Assembly: GCA_964610765.1 (NCBI GenBank)
Contig: CAZSWS010000003.1
Location: 17,520-81,519, forward strand
Origin: CAZSWS01 sp964610765
GTDB taxonomy: Bacteria; Bacteroidota; Bacteroidia; Bacteroidales; Tannerellaceae
DNA length: 64,000 nucleotides
Reading direction: 5' to 3'
Part shown: positions 63,304 to 64,000 of the stretch, in pieces
Layout: each line of letters begins with the position of its first letter
Position numbering within the stretch: position 1 is the first letter of the stretch
Program-made: the position numbers and the translations under genes
Notes under the pieces: generated by a model
Told to the model about the DNA's origin: nothing
Seen by the model: the letters and a program-made list of their open reading frames with translations, nothing else
Database searches by the model: none

Positions 63304-64000
63304 ATGAAGCGAGTTTGTAGTATGGTGATAGTGCTGTCTTGTGCTATCTTTTTGTTCGGAACGAGAGCACAGGCTTGTACCGGATTGTTAGTGGGTAAGA
63401 AAGCCTCTGTAGATGGTTCGGTCATGATTAGTTATTCGGCTGATTCACACACCCTGTATGGAGAGTTGTATCATTGGCCGGCTGCTGAATGGCCTGCCGG
63501 AGCGATGCTTGATATTGTTGAATGGGATAGTGGCGATCCTATTGGTCAGATTCCGCAAGTTAGTCGTACCTATTCTGTGATTGGAAATATGAATGAACAT
63601 CAGTTGGCTATCACAGAATCGACCTTTGGAGGTCGTGAGGAGTTAGTAAACAACGAAGGTATCATGGACTACGGAAGTCTGATTTATATCACATTGCAAC
63701 GAGCAAAAACAGCTCGTGAGGCCATTCAGGTGATGACTGACCTGGTGCGTGAGCATGGCTATCGGAGTGGTGGCGAAACTTTTTCAATTGCTGATAAAAA
63801 CGAAGCATGGGTCATGGAAATGATTGGAAAAGGTCCCGGTAAAAAAGGAGCTGTTTGGGTAGCTATCCGTATTCCGGACGATTGTATTTCTGCTCATGCT
63901 AATCAAGCACGTATCCAACAAATACCTTTTAATGATAAAGAGAATTGTATCTATTCGGAAGATGTAGTGTCTTTAGCTCGTGAAAAAGGCTATTTCAAAG
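63304..64000 (+). CDS. C69-family dipeptidase (partial, 5' part)
   Basis: The gene starts at ATG 63304 and runs off the right edge. 232 codons are visible. A signal peptide is cut before Cys in RAQACTGLLVGK, which places the N-terminal nucleophile Cys as the first mature residue, as in PepD (C69) dipeptidases. ISYSADSHTLYGELYHWPAAEW, NEHQLAITESTFGG and GGETFSIADKNEAWVMEMIGKG match the Ntn-hydrolase fold. It should cut dipeptides in the periplasm. The end is outside the window. Confidence 0.9.
   Translation, partial: MKRVCSMVIVLSCAIFLFGTRAQACTGLLVGKKASVDGSVMISYSADSHTLYGELYHWPAAEWPAGAMLDIVEWDSGDPIGQIPQVSRTYSVIGNMNEHQLAITESTFGGREELVNNEGIMDYGSLIYITLQRAKTAREAIQVMTDLVREHGYRSGGETFSIADKNEAWVMEMIGKGPGKKGAVWVAIRIPDDCISAHANQARIQQIPFNDKENCIYSEDVVSLAREKGYFK

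Overview
The window is chromosomal DNA from a member of the Bacteroidales, most likely Bacteroides or a close relative. The evidence is the gene content (DUF4105, PafA-like protein and SecA in one operon; rny-zapA; obg-adk-hpt; many GH43/GH28 enzymes, SPOR, DUF3857 and TlpA proteins, SusCD-free sugar clusters), the lipoprotein signal peptides, and Bacteroidetes-type promoters (TTTG, about 19 bp, then TAnnTTTG) ahead of the tRNA genes. Genus and species cannot be decided from the sequence alone.

Layout. 1-5 kb: end of a TolC-like gene, beta-carbonic anhydrase, tRNA-Lys, a GH43 lipoprotein, an M28 peptidase and a DUF6263 protein. 5.4-13 kb: SPOR lipoprotein, S9 (DPP5-like) peptidase, upp, a two-gene ABC exporter, GNAT, a second GH43. 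13-19 kb: DUF4105, a phosphatase-fold protein lacking its active-site residues, and secA. 19-29 kb, minus strand: rny, zapA with a coiled-coil partner, a DUF2582 protein, B3/B4 protein, pgeF, obg, adk, hpt, a TlpA thioredoxin, iorB-iorA, and a small beta-barrel protein. 29.5-31.5 kb: a decaying patch with a frameshifted remnant that looks like a radical-SAM peptide maturase, one intact TlpA-type protein and the tail of another.

32.3-43.8 kb is an AT-rich accessory island lying between tRNA-Arg(TCT) and tRNA-Val(GAC). Its left edge keeps a decayed integrase start, arm-type repeats and the 3' stub of a DMT transporter gene. It carries a divergently read WYL regulator, a dyad between the two promoters, a retron-like non-coding RNA bounded by a 20-bp a1/a2 inverted repeat, and a seven-gene plus-strand operon with gaps of 3-9 bp or overlaps. 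These encode a retron reverse transcriptase, an unrecognised 372-aa protein, a receiver-like protein, a receiver plus probable HEPN-RNase protein, a RecD-like helicase, a TPR-OB protein and a DnaB-type ATPase missing catalytic residues. This is the strongest candidate for an undescribed system: I infer a retron-based antiphage module in which the RT-msDNA complex and the helicase/ATPase proteins sense infection and the receiver-HEPN protein is the toxic effector.

44-64 kb: heparinase-like protein, two transglutaminase-fold DUF3857 proteins, a HAD-thioesterase fusion, an ArnT-like glycosyltransferase, an outer-membrane barrel, a TPR-like protein, a ribose/nucleoside scavenging cluster (ribokinase, nucleoside hydrolase, sugar permease, glycosidase), pyruvoyl arginine decarboxylase, a GH28-like lipoprotein and the start of a C69 dipeptidase. 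Two intergenic regions (5.1 and 31.8 kb) carry related palindromic elements of unknown role.
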